Assembly (NCBI GenBank): GCA_002633005.1
Contig: NMRA01000126.1
Location: 16,979-80,978 of the forward strand
Length of the DNA: 64,000 nucleotides
Source: Phoronis australis
Taxonomy: Eukaryota > Phoronida > Phoronidae
Direction: 5' to 3'
The notes beneath the pieces are model-generated. The model was given only the letters and a program-made list of their open reading frames with translations, ran no database searches and was not told the origin of the DNA. Shown here piece after piece: positions 1 to 10,999 of this stretch (position 1 is the first letter of the stretch; each line of letters starts with the position of its first letter). The translations under genes and the position numbers were made by a program.

Positions 1-304
1 GGAAGAGACCAAAAAGATAATTGATGTGGAACTCGGAACAGCACAAGCATTCAATTGAGGTAGGCATAACAACGCACACAGTGCATTTGCACCAAGATGT
101 GTCACCACGTCTGTCTTCAGTAGCCGCCTCGTTTCTCTCAACAGCTGCCTGTGCCTGTGTGTACTCTGCCTCGTTGTACTCGGGCTCAAACATGTACCCA
201 CCCACTGAATGTCCGTGAAAAAATTCCTCGTCACCACTGCTGTGAACAAGGTCTCCGTCACTCACACTACTGTCACTGTGATACGGGTCACCGACTCCAG
301 CCAT
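1..304 (-). CDS. P2X7 intracellular-tail-like Cys-motif protein, N-terminal part (cut by window edge)
   Basis: An open frame runs leftward from an ATG at 304 to the window edge without a stop (101 complete codons). Residues 1-34 are acidic and Ser-rich. Residues 36-43 read GYMFEPEY. Residues 71-89 carry W-C-x-C-x2-C-x3-P-T-x2-E-C-x-C-C (Cys 72, 74, 77, 86, 88, 89). From knowledge of the family, this order (GxxxxEPEY, then WCxCxxC...PT..E..CC) marks proteins whose C-terminus resembles the cytoplasmic, zinc-binding 'ballast' domain of the P2X7 receptor; such stand-alone proteins are numerous in invertebrates and fish. No membrane segment is visible in this piece, so this is probably one of these soluble relatives and not an ion channel. 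Function is unknown. The rest of the domain, and any splice donor, would lie left of the window. Confidence 0.6.
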   Translation of the reverse strand, partial: MAGVGDPYHSDSSVSDGDLVHSSGDEEFFHGHSVGGYMFEPEYNEAEYTQAQAAVERNEAATEDRRGDTSWCKCTVCVVMPTSIECLCCSEFHINYLFGLF

Positions 305-487
305 TTTCAGCTTACAACACACTAAACAATCCCTAAATCCAACGCAGTTGAGTTCTCTACTAACCTATCTTGCCGCAGAATACTCGCCGATGGAAAGTGG
401 TGGCGACAATTGGTGAAAAATAGCACAAAACAAAAGTAGAATAGAACAGATTCGCACAGTAAGCTCAACGCAAAACCAAGTGGCGGG

Positions 488-520
488 AAGCGCTTGCCTC
501 CTAAAACGTCACTTCCGGAA
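488..520 (-). promoter_or_regulatory. Probable promoter motifs upstream of the P2X7-tail-like gene
   Basis: About 200 bp upstream of the ATG at 304 is a minus-strand CCGGAAGTG (510-518), the ETS/GABP consensus. Next to it on the plus strand is an E2F-like GGCGGGAAG (482-490). ETS sites of this kind are common in TATA-less housekeeping promoters. I see no TATA box. Motif reading only. Confidence 0.3.
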
Positions 521-635
521 AAGCGGACGAGTAAGTAATAAAATTACGAAAAGCTGTAATTAAGTGAAAAATATGTCTAGGATAACCAGCCAACCTTATT
601 TTAGCTCAAAATGACATGGAAAAAGGTTGCCTTCG

Positions 636-1632
636 CCTTTAAACTTGGAATTGGGTAGAAAACAATTGAGAACAATGCATTCAGAGGTGTTCCAAACGTA
701 ATAGAAAATGCATTTATGACATACTGTAACCGGTCAGAGAATATTTGCTACACCACACGATTTTTTGTAAAGAAGAAGTTGAATTATTCCAAGTTTAAGC
801 CAGGGCGTGGCTTGCTTAAACTTGGAATTGGGTACAAAAATCTACGAAATGCACTCAGGGATATTTCAAAAGTAATAGAAAATGCATTTACAATGTATTG
901 CTACCAGTGAAAAAATGTTTGCTTAACCACGTGATTTTTTGTAAGGCGGAAACTTGACTTATTCCAAGTTGGAGCGAGCCACGCCCTTGCTTAAACTTGG
1001 AATTGGGTAGAAAAAACTGCGAATGCGCTCAGAAGTGTTCCAAAATGATTAGAAAATGCATTGAAAATGTCTTGCAACCAGTTGCCGAAAGTTTGGTTCA
1101 CTATGGGATTTTTTGTAAAGCAGAAATTGAATTATTCCAAGTTAAAGCAAGGGCGTATCTTGCTTAAACGTTGAATTTACGCAATTAAAAAACTGCGAAT
1201 GCGCTCAGAAGTATTTTAAAGGTAATAGAAAAAAAGCACTTAAAATGTATTGCAACCAGTCAGAGAATGTTTGGTTCACTACGTGAGTTTTTGTGAAGCA
1301 GAAATTGAGTTATTCCAAGTTGAAGCGAGCCACGCCCTTTCTTAAACTTGGAATTGGGTAGAAAATAACTGCCAATGCATTCATAGGTGTTTCGAAAGTA
1401 ATAGAAAATGCATTTACATTGTATCGCAATCGCTAAGAGAAGGTTTGGTTCACATCGCGAATTTTTTAGAGAAGAAATTGAATTATTCCAAGTTTAAGCA
1501 ACCAGTGTGGCTTGCTTAAACTTGGAATTAGGTAGAAAAAAGTGCGAATGAGCTCAGAAGTGCTCTAAAGGTAATAGAAAAAAAAACATTTAAAATGTAT
1601 TGCAGCCAGTTAGAGAATGTTTAATTCACCCC
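636..1632. repeat. Tandem array of ~175-bp units, about 5.7 copies
   Basis: The phrase AAACTTGGAATTGGG or a close variant starts at 641, 818, 993, 1166, 1344 and 1518, giving periods of 177, 175, 173, 178 and 174 bp. Each unit also holds a GTAATAGAAAATGCATTTA-like segment and a CAACCAGT-AGAGAATGTTTG-like segment. Each junction carries an inverted pair, ATTCCAAGTTTAAGC and GCTTAAACTTGGAAT (perfect at 786-800 and 814-828, 13-nt spacer), so every unit can form a hairpin. Units are clearly diverged from each other. No coding capacity. Confidence 0.85.
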
Positions 1633-1939
1633 TTGATCAAACGTCAACCAGGCACTAATTTCAAACATCCAGCTTTATTTTTATATTGGAATAGGTAGCA
1701 ACACAGAAATAATACGACTCAAATAACCACCGTAGCCGTAGTGGTATGACCTTGAATGCCCGGTGCATTACCGAGGGACATGTAATCACAATACAGTCCT
1801 TAAATGATTTTTTATTTCACTCCCTCGGTACTAACCATTATTCATGACCAGGCCACGGAAGCTTTATCTCGATTTTTTAGAAATCTTTTCTCTCCGTAGC
1901 CTACCGGTTCAGTAACGATTTCAGCCCAAGCGCCTTGTT

Positions 1940-2095
1940 CTATGCCAGCCAAGTTCACGCAAGATTCCAAGTTCACGTACGGGGTTTGGCAGTTCGCTTA
2001 ATCTCAAGATCACTTGCTTGATCTTGGAATTCCAAGTTCACGTAACACTCACTTCCGCTTATTCTTGAGAATAAGCAGGATTTCAAGTTGAAGTA
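1940..2095. repeat. Short repeats and hairpins built on TTCCAAGTTCACG
   Basis: ATTCCAAGTTCACGTA-like phrases recur near 1964 and 2030. They alternate with small inverted repeats (CAAGATCA / TGATCTTG at 2005-2026; GCTTATTCT / AGAATAAGC near 2057-2076). The theme resembles the hairpin of the 175-bp array upstream, so this may be a remnant of the same element. Confidence 0.35.
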
Positions 2096-2111
2096 CAACA
2101 TCGATAACATT

Positions 2112-2460
2112 AAAAATGACCACTACGTGGCGCAAAATGACTCGAATTTATTCAAAAATGGAAGGATAGCGTCGCTTGCCTATGTGCCAAGTTTCATGAA
2201 AATACGTCGAGGACCTTTGAAGATACAGAGGTAAATGTTAGCAATTAAAATTGCCACTGGCGTGACCAGTAGTCGGATCCATCCGAACTTCGTCGTCAGC
2301 TGTCGTCTGCTTCATAGGAACTCAAATGACAAATTTCATAACGATCCTGTGAGGGTTTAGGAGATACAGCTGCAGAAGCTAACGACGGACGCGTGGACGC
2401 CCGGACAGACAGAGACGATGGTAATATGCACCCGCATATGAAGATGTGGGCGCATAAAAA
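2112..2460 (-). repeat. Partial copy of the CTAGTGGC / ATGAAATTTGG dispersed repeat family
   Basis: In reverse complement this stretch starts with TTTTTATGCGCCCACAT, continues through a purine/pyrimidine-skewed GTCTGTCCGG tract, then shows the paired phrases TTTATGAAATTTG and GTAGTGGTCATTTTT. These are the landmarks of the element at 26,438-28,431, so this is an older, shorter, oppositely oriented copy. Confidence 0.6.
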
Positions 2461-2469
2461 CCTCTAAAT

Positions 2470-4960
2470 TTCTGTAAGTTTGAAGCTTCGTATCAGAAAT
2501 AGATCTTCAAATTTATGTAAAATTTCAAATACTATGATTTAAACACCGTTCACAAAACGAAAGTGTAATAATCATATTTTAGACCACCATTAAAAGTGTT
2601 TCTGAGATCACTTCTGGAACATTTTCATCAAATGAAATTCGAACTTGTTATCGATGCCGTTGTCTTATTATCAATGTGTCTTTGTTTTTTGACAAATTTT
2701 ACGGCTTTTTGAGAGACTGTGCCCTGAAATCATATTGTACATCAATAAAGACCCTACCTTTTTCTCTGGTGTAAATCGTGTGAGTGGTTCTGCGCCACTT
2801 TTGGTATACTGTCACTGCTACTACGTTAGTTAATGGTATACAAGTCAGCCAAAGTCCAATCGTTCCACAATGGTCAAGTCGCTAAAAATCTACAATGAGA
2901 TTAAAAGGAAATCAACACCTTAGAAGTGATAAATCAATATGACCTGCATTGAAATCTACAAGTGAGAAAGAGTTTGGGCCTAAGGTATGAAATCACGGTA
3001 TTCCTCGGTCTGAAAGTTAGCTAAACTAAAAGTCCGTAAATCTGAAGATCCAGACAAGTCCGAAAATCTACCAGTTCGAAAGCATGAAGTTAGAACTTTC
3101 ATAACACAAGTTTCTGAATAATGATGTCCAGCAAAAAGTTCAGAGTTTATGAACATGTACACGTGCCCGTTTGAAACTAGTCCTTCGAAGAGCCTGTGGT
3201 TCTCAAAAGGAACCAAAGTTCGGCAATTGTTACTGAGCTGCCACGTTTACTTACATTTTCAAATTTTGGTTTACAGCCACTAAATGTTTGCTACTCCACT
3301 GTCGATGACTTTGAATCACTGCTTTGGGGTGTCATGGACCTTCGGATTAGTTCCCGACTAACTAGCTTTACTTTCTGTTGGATTTGTGAACCTTCAAACT
3401 TATAGGGCCTTTATAAAAACATTTTCATTTGTCGCATAAATTGCCTTCAGGCTTGTCAACCTTCGGAGCTCATCATATTTATACGAATGCACTATGACTC
3501 AGAAGCTGTATACGTTAAATTACCTCCTTAATTTTAGTCTTCGGTTGTTAATTTCCGTCTTCCATCCTTCTTCTTCCGTTTTGGTTATCCGTGGGTCGCA
3601 CTGTATCGTTGTTGCGTGGGAATGTTAGGTAAATAGACGAAAACATGCATTAGGCCTAATAAGATTTACCAACAATCGAGGAATCAACTATTGTTTTCAA
3701 TTTGCCACTGGTATACTAACTGAAAAATCCTTGTCTCAGCCACGGCAGTTATCGCTCACGGGAACCACTGCCCAGGTCCATCTGGTTGTGGCATATGCAG
3801 AGGAATTTAAAGGACACCATTCAGCATTCATTTTGTGACCTTGAACGTCATTTGGATTATTCATAATGTCTTTCTTGGTATGTTAGGGCTTGTGTTAGTA
3901 TGTTAGTTCAATTGTTAGTCGGGATTAGAAAGAGCGTTAGCGTCAACGCGAATCTACCAGTAAGACAAATAACAAACGTCCAGTGCAAGCGAATGGTAAA
4001 AGATTTGATGGATAGAGATATCTATCCATTTGAGGTACATGTGCGTCATCACTACTCAAACGCTAATACTTGAGTATAACCTAGCGTACAACTAAAATAC
4101 AGTCCACACCTAAAATTAATTGCAATAGTTATGGACACCACACAGTTGTCACAGGTGGGAAACTGTAACTGCTAAGTATCATCCACATCAAAATGTTATC
4201 AATAACGAACGTTACCCACCTCTATCGTCCTTCATATATTGGGTACGACACCATCTCATCACGGTGCGCGCCCTCAAGGAAATGGCCGCATTCTGACACA
4301 ACAGGACGTCCAACTCAAAGAGAAAAATTCAATTGGTCATTCTATTACTTCTCGGAAGGGGTGATTGCGGTTTCCAATAAACTAATAACACTTTAGTAGA
4401 GGCCGTTGCATCAGTAATTATTTGAAGTATATCTGAATTACTTATCAAGATGCAACTGCTGAAGACGAAATTTTCAAATTCAACCAAGCCATCGAAGTGC
4501 AACAACCTGAGGTAACCACGTCGTTACACAATGCATATCAATAAACCCGCCTTTTAGAGATACTGAATACCGAAAGAGTGTCTACTTGAAAATTGTGCCA
4601 CATGTGATCCTGAAGTAAGAAACCGGAGAGATCTTCGTGGGAATTGCATATGAATGGGTACTTTCAAAAACTGAACCGCATGGGGGCTGCGGCGAAACTA
4701 GATACAGGTCGTTCGTCAGTCTTGATTCGTGAACAGAGATTTGCCTTAGGGGTCGCGGTCCCTCATACAGTAGGCTGGCGTATTTGTTGCAAGTTTGTCA
4801 AAGTTTCAACGTCATTTCTTTCGATTTTGTACATTTGGTACTGCTAGATTTTCTCGCCGCGAGAGGGGGTATTGAACTCTACCTTAGTCGGTGTCTGGCG
4901 GGATTGTGCCACAGCTGTTATCAACTGTTAACATATTTGTCGTATTACGATATTTCTACG
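2470..4960. other. No gene or clear element recognised
   Basis: AT-rich sequence with only short open frames (under 85 codons) that show no family resemblance. No tRNA, tandem array or long inverted repeat was noticed. Confidence 0.5.
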
Positions 4961-4969
4961 AAGTGACTT

Positions 4970-5110
4970 GTTGGTAACATCGTCACGATTCAATATTTCA
5001 TCGCATTTCATGGGTTCATTAATTGCAGCTGCTTACATATTCATTAATTTGTTGCATTATTTGGATTCATTAACTAGTAGTATGGATTCAGCAATTCCTA
5101 ATTAAGAGGC
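4970..5110. repeat. Degenerate minisatellite, small block
   Basis: Variants of ATTCATTAATTTGTTGCATT recur about every 25-30 bp. The same motif makes up the larger block at 7080-7900, so both come from one minisatellite family or one expanded tract split by an insertion. Confidence 0.45.
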
Positions 5111-5647
5111 AGTCTTAATAAAAACCAGTAGATTTTCAAAAATCTGTCTATACATCAACATTCAAAACAACTTCATTATTTGTACATGGATAGGTATTGA
5201 GCAAAAAAAAACATCCAGCCTCAACTTGACATTTTAGTGAAAATTGTCTTGCAAAACTGTCTGTTTTGGAAAAGATGAGCAGAGTTTACAGACCATTTGA
5301 ATGGAAATTTGAACAAGAATTGTACATTAAATTGTTATAAAAATCAAGCCTAAGCTAAGTTTTTTGGATCTTTTGTGCGGTCAGTATTAAAAAATTGAAT
5401 CCGATGACCTTTGCCCAGCCAGTCGATTGACATTAAGTTTGAGGATATATAAAAAACTTATACATGTAACTCTCTTGTTTTCTTCCATTATCAGGTTACT
5501 TCAAATTCTTTAGAGTGTTTAAATAGTAATAAATGCCTTTGAAGTTTAAACTTGTAAAAATTGTTATTTGTAAATATTGGTTTTGAGGTTGTCATGTGCT
5601 TAAAGACTAAACGGGGAACGAAGGTACTTCCTGATCGTTTACAATAG

Positions 5648-5902
5648 AGAGTTTTCAACAAAACGTGCGATCACGAAAGCTTTGTGGCTTTAGTTAGTCA
5701 TGCTAAAGACACTTCAAAACACCTGAGATGCTGTAAAGTACTACCTCATAAATCAAGGCCAATGTCAGAGACTGAGGTCGTACTAGCCAGAGTAGATAAA
5801 TTTGTGACTGAACAGTTCCAGCTACTTGTGGAGTCAAATCGTATGCGATGTTCACCGAATATCATGGAGAATTTGGTGCCGGTTTTCACCAAAGCCACCT
5901 GA
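5648..5902 (+). CDS. Possible terminal exon of an unrecognised protein
   Basis: The frame is open from a TAG at 5645-5647 to the TGA at 5900-5902, giving 84 residues with a protein-like composition. It includes a Cys pair (LRCCKVLPHKSRP), then an acidic-to-hydrophobic stretch (SETEVVLARVDKFVTEQF) that looks helical, and ends in VPVFTKAT. There is no good ATG at its beginning, but that TAG could be a weak acceptor AG. An AATAAA lies 250 bp past the stop at 6153-6158. These fit a last coding exon plus 3' UTR. I recognise no family, and no partner exon is identified. It could equally be a transposon-derived fragment. Confidence 0.25.
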   Translation, partial: RVFNKTCDHESFVALVSHAKDTSKHLRCCKVLPHKSRPMSETEVVLARVDKFVTEQFQLLVESNRMRCSPNIMENLVPVFTKAT

Positions 5903-5924
5903 AATGCCAGTAGTCGGTCCAGTA

Positions 5925-6372
5925 GCGTAGCGAGCCCCTCTTTTCCACCCTCTCGACACCTCACAGGGCACCCTCTCCCACTCCTCCCGGTCGGCACCTG
6001 GTGCCCCCCCCCTCAATTTGAACAACACGTGTTTGGCAGCCTCTCCCGTCCCCTTCCTACGCCATAAAGACAGTCACTCGGTATGTTTGAAGGCCAGACC
6101 GTTACTTGTGTTGAGCTTTGTTGACCCACTGTCTGACATGAACTGAGTCATTAATAAAATTGATAAAATTTTCTTTCATGGATTGTTTTCTATTGACATG
6201 GATTGCCGAAATATTCGATGTTGGGTGACCAGTGGAGACTAAAATTGGTAGCAACCTGCGTTGAAATTACAATATGAACACAAAATTACAATGCTTTTTG
6301 AACGAGTTGGCGGATTTTTTTTAATTGAACAGAGGATCATAGCCCCTTGAGTGCCCCTTTCCTATGTCAGTG
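5925..6372. repeat. Possible decayed DNA-transposon remnant (CAGTAGCGTAGCGAGCCCC end)
   Basis: The left edge CCAGTAGCGTAGCGAGCCCC and the C-rich tract after it resemble the ends of many CAGTGGCG-type MITEs. A candidate inverted partner, reading CCACTGACATAGGAAAGGGG on the minus strand, ends near 6372. The match is loose and no target-site duplication is clear. Confidence 0.2.
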
Positions 6373-7079
6373 GCTCTCACAACGAAGAACGAGAGCAAGG
6401 CAGGTTCGGCTTCTACTGGTCGAGTTCACAGTCTCCATGTAAACAAGTGCTGTCTGATTTTTCTCTAAGATACAAGCTTTTTGCGACATGTTTTTGCAAG
6501 CATGTTCCAAGAGCCCTCTATTGGTGGTTGAAGCAACTGAGAACCAATGCAGTTCGTGTAATGCTTCGTAAGCAAAAACTAAGGGAGAGGGAAGATTTGT
6601 TTTAGATTATGAACAGATTAGGAACGACTAAACAAATTATTGTAAGGTCAGTTTTTGGAAAGGTGCAATATTGCTGTTACAGAGTGCCAATGTTGGCCAA
6701 ATACGGCTTCAGTGAAAACCTTCAAAATAACCGTTTTTGCCACACAAAATCAAAACATACCAATTTGAAAATGAATTTTGAAAGTTTTGCCATTAGATTA
6801 TTGAATTATAGTCCTTTCAAACCGTACCACTCGTTTGTTAGATTACTAGTAAAATGTCTACTTCGGTATCCAAGTTTGTTGCAAATTTGAGGTACAGGTC
6901 ATAAAAAGAGGAATAATCAATGGAAATTCTTAAAAAGCGAGATTTTTTACATCTCACCAAACCAAACTCATGTGCTAAGTCTAAAAAATTGTGATTTTGG
7001 GTATATACTCTTCCTGTTAGTTTTATACGGAGTCACTCTTGATTTGTAGAATTATACAGATTAATGGCTAATTAAATTT

Positions 7080-7900
7080 CTCCTTTTTTACATGTTCAAT
7101 AAGACGTTGCATTTTACGGATTCATCCGTTCTTCGCATTTTACGCAGTCACTAATTCTTTGCATTGTTCAAATTCATTGGTTTGTTAGTTATTCTCAGGT
7201 TATCCAATTCATAGCAGTTTAAGGATTCGCAAATTTGTTGCATTTTGCAAATTTGTCCCATTTTATGCATTCTCACTGCTCTTCTCAGACCTTGATATGA
7301 ACTTTTCGGTTTGACATATTCATTTATCCACAGCACGTTATGATTTTATAGTTAACTCCACTTTATGTAACCATGGTGATTTTTGTTTCACGGATTCACT
7401 AATATCGACGCAATTTTCCACCGTTTATTTCATGGCGTTTACGTATTGTTAATTAGTTGCATTTTAGATTCATTTATTTATATTATTTACGAATTCATTT
7501 ATTTGTTTTATCTTGCGATGCAATAATTCGTGGCATTCTATGTGTGCATTACAATAAATCATTCCATTTTACGGAATGAAAATATATGGAACCGAACAGG
7601 TGTATCACTTCATTTACAGATTCATTTAGTCGTCACATGTTGCATGTTCAAGAATATTTGACGATCACATTTTACAAATTTTCGAAGCCTTAGGATTCTC
7701 TTATTGGATTGTACGATTTCAATGACACTTGTAAACCGTAGGATATTGAGGAATCGTTGATTCGTCGCAACTTCCAGAGTGATAACCATTTCATTTTACA
7801 GAATAATTAATTCATGCATGTACGTGCTGCATATTTTCATACTCGGCACTTTACGGAATACGTCACATTTTACGGGGTTCGTGAAAAATGATGAACAGTC
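7080..7900. repeat. Degenerate 25-30-bp minisatellite
   Basis: Variants of GCATTTTACGGATTCATT, separated by TTAATTTGTT-like spacers, repeat at least two dozen times with heavy divergence. Landmarks are GCATTTTACG near 7110 and 7134, TTGCATTTTGCAAATTTG near 7237, TTGCATTTTAGATTCATT near 7460 and CATTTTACGGA near 7568. The tract is strongly AT-rich and non-coding. Confidence 0.6.
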
Positions 7901-8149
7901 TCTCTGGGGTGTTACACGGCTTTAAACGATTCTTCGCTTTACAAAATGGAAAAAAGAACGACGAAGCTGCACTGCTTCATTTCATTTCATTAAAGGATTG
8001 GCGGGACAGCCAGGAACGGTTTCCAGAAACTGATATTCAACACTACAAATTATCGTTTTGATATTCCACGTATTCCTTGAAATTGACATTTTGTGGCAAA
8101 AATGCCAATGTTGAACGTTTGATATATGTATTTTCCACTAGAAATGGGG

Positions 8150-8222
8150 ATCACTAGGACTTGAACCCAGAAACTCACGTCTTACAACATGCCTGCTACA
8201 TTACTGAACATGGCCCCGGGTC
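8150..8222 (-). repeat. tRNA-like sequence (SINE head or tRNA pseudogene)
   Basis: On the minus strand a well-formed B box (GGGTTCAAGTCC) follows, at tRNA-like spacing, a weak A-box-like TTCAGTAATGTAGCAGG. The outer ends (GGGGCCA and TGATCCCC) pair only partly. The acceptor stem is too imperfect for a working tRNA, so a tRNA-derived SINE or pseudogene is more likely. Confidence 0.35.
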
Positions 8223-8299
8223 ACAGTTTTTTTTGGAAAGTAAAGCATAGTGACAAAGGAAGTTTTAATCGAGAAATAACTCGATTCTGTTCCGCATTG

Positions 8300-10040
8300 T
8301 TCGAATAAAGGCAAAAAGTAGCTCCCGTGACAGAAGCAGACAAATGGATGTAAGTACAGTAGTTCACATACGATTTATTAATTATACCGCGAAAAATTCA
8401 ATGGAACCAAGTGGGGAAAACTGAGTGGTTGATGCCACCTGCCGGGCACCCGCTGGACATTATTGTTCCGTACTTCGACCACGTAGGTTGCTTTTTGGGA
8501 ATCGTACAAAAACTTGAGTCCTGACTCACCGACTGGGAGAATATAAAATATATTCATGACTTTTCGTAAACGCAGTTTTCATTTAGTCATCATCGGGTAT
8601 TTTATTGCTCTTTAGGTTTTGATTTGTCCCGGAGTCCGTCTTCCACCTAATAGTATCATGACTTAATGGTATCATAGACTAAATGTCTATACATTTGAGG
8701 TAGTACTGGGGTCACTTTCTGTGTGAAAAAAATACTTTTTTGCGAACTAATCCAGTGAGTTAAACAGTGGATTTTTCATTTAAAGTTTAGGTACAGTTAT
8801 TTTGTCATTTTGATAAAGCTTTATCATGACTTAGTACTATTGCTAGAAAAAGAAGCACATGTAATTTGCTGGATAATTTACACCCCTATTTATATTGAAC
8901 ATTTCATTCTCCTGAAAATATTTTTAAATTGTTCGTAATATGATATGTTGTAAAACAATACCAATATTAACACATTCTAACATTTGCCTATATATTTTAA
9001 GGATTCATTGGTCTCTCTTTCTGTGAGAACAAAGCTTTTTTGCTGGATGATACTATGACATATGAATGCAATTTGTGTGTGTACAGTTACAATTATGTTG
9101 TCGTTCTTCTGTTAATTTCAGTTTCTATGAATGGGGAGAGGTGTATTAGCATTCTAGAGACTACATCAACCTACCAAGCATAGATCTAGGAAGTGTTATA
9201 CATCAAAGTGATTTTTTTCAATAACTCGTCTCTACGCCACCAGGTGGAAATGAAAAGCTCATGCTTTATTTGATTTCGAAGGTCCTGGACAAAGGTTACA
9301 TCACGTATTTATTACTTTTAGCCACAGATGGCTTTTCTAACGGCCGATTTCTTTCGATTATGTACTTTAAATCGGCTGAATTTCACCAGGGCTTGCTGTG
9401 ATATGAGTGAGGGTCAGTTAGGTTTCGGGGACGGCTTGGACATTGGGTGGCTTCACCCTGGGAAGACGTGGCCGGGAGTGTTGGGTGGCCCTGTATCATG
9501 CGATGCTCGGGTGGGAGCTACCGCACCGGTCTTCCATGTATGTTTGTGTCTGCGCTGCCATATAGTGCAATTTCCAATGTAGTTAAGGTATAGCGGCGTC
9601 TGGTAGGTGGGTGCGGTATGGTGTCAGTAGAGGGGCCTGTCATGTACAGCGACCACAACTCCGGCTCTATGGTCAACCAGGGTGTGACTGGGTTGCGAGC
9701 TTTGCACTGCTCATCCTGAGGTATCCAACATGTCCTAGTGTGATGTGCCCCAAGTCAAACGTCTTGCCTGCACCCCGAAGGGGGGGGGTGAGCTTCATTG
9801 AATATGGAGGCAAATCCGAGGAAGGCATCGGTCCATTTCCCATGCGACTAGCTTTTTCCCACATTCCCTGTCACTCCTCTACCAGGGTCACGGCCCCCAC
9901 GCGGGTTGTGGCGGTGGACAGAATTGTTCATCCATGAACATACAACCCTGCTCATGTGGCACATATTGAGCCACAACACCACGTTCCTTACAATATCTTT
10001 TTTATCACTCGAGCTGGTCTTCTCACTCAGCTTGTCCGGA
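8300..10040. other. No gene recognised
   Basis: Short open frames at 9328-9582 and 9611-9937 overlap a locally G/C-richer patch but show no recognisable domains, and their composition looks translated by chance. No repeat with clear boundaries was seen. Confidence 0.4.
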
Positions 10041-10049
10041 ACCTGCTTT

Positions 10050-10292
10050 GCAGGTTGTTATAGCCCAGTTGGCTGTTTGGTGAACCCACTTGGTACTTTC
10101 TATATTTGTCCATTTGGCTTTTGTATCCATTTGGTACTTGTTATTGAATTTGCCGTTTTGCTCGACCCACTTGGTAGGCAATCGGCCAATACCCATTTGG
10201 TATAATGTACCCATTTGGTACTATGCTAACCTGTGCCACTTAGTATCCGATACTCAATTACACATTGGGTATCGTAAATGTGTGTGTGTGTG
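10050..10292. repeat. Irregular CCATTTGGTA-type repeats ending in a (TG)n tract
   Basis: CCCACTTGGTA, TCCATTTGGTA, CCCATTTGGTA and close variants occur about ten times between 10,066 and 10,270 at irregular spacing. A TG dinucleotide run follows at 10,279-10,292. This is simple-sequence-like DNA; the open frames across it on both strands are a by-product. Confidence 0.6.
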
Positions 10293-10963
10293 TTATCTCT
10301 TGTAATTCAGGAACCCAGTTGGTTCCTTCTGTGAAATATTCATTTGTAGAGCTGTGACCCTGAAATTCCCAATACAACCTAAAATATATATTATTCTTGT
10401 TGTTTTATTTGTCCCCAATAATTGATTTTTCGCATTAACTAGCATGTCGTGAACACATCCACTAAAACAAGAAACTGTAGGAACACCGCATTTATCCACC
10501 TTCACTCTTATCAGGCTTCTATTGTGAGTCAGCATGCGTGAATAATTGGCTGATAAGCCACCTCTGGAACTACTTTTGGCTGAATGGATGACCAGGCCAT
10601 AAAATGGTAATATTAGCCAAGACCAGTTACTAATGCAACAAAGAATAGTGTCGTAGTATCATCTAGCCTTGGTGGAAAGCTGTATACTGTNAGCACCCGA
10701 CCACATAACAGCCGACCATGATTAGTAGACGTACTTGCCGGAAATAAAACTTGCTAATTTAGCCAAGTGTCGTGGTGAATAGTAACGTAACGGCTTATGC
10801 GTGAGATCACAGATTTCGTACTTTGAAAGTATACGGAGTTGGTGGTCCATGATGGCACTGAGATAAACAAACTATTCGTTTCCTTTTTGCGGATTATTGG
10901 TTGTCTTCTTCTTTGTATCGTTAAAGACTATTAACTGACATTCTTTATGACGCCATTTGTGGC

Positions 10964-10986
10964 GGGGGGGGGGGGGGGGGGGCAAN
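10964..10986. repeat. Poly-G run followed by an ambiguous base
   Basis: Nineteen consecutive G residues, then CAA and an N at 10,986. The true length is uncertain because homopolymers of this type sequence poorly. Confidence 0.8.
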
Positions 10987-10999
10987 GGGCAATCTTAGG

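Noticed and set aside
636-1632. CRISPR-like direct repeats
   Set aside because: The units are ~175 bp, diverged, without short identical repeats and unique spacers, and the genome is eukaryotic.
8150-8222. Functional tRNA gene
   Set aside because: Good B box but mismatched acceptor stem and weak A box; called tRNA-like only.
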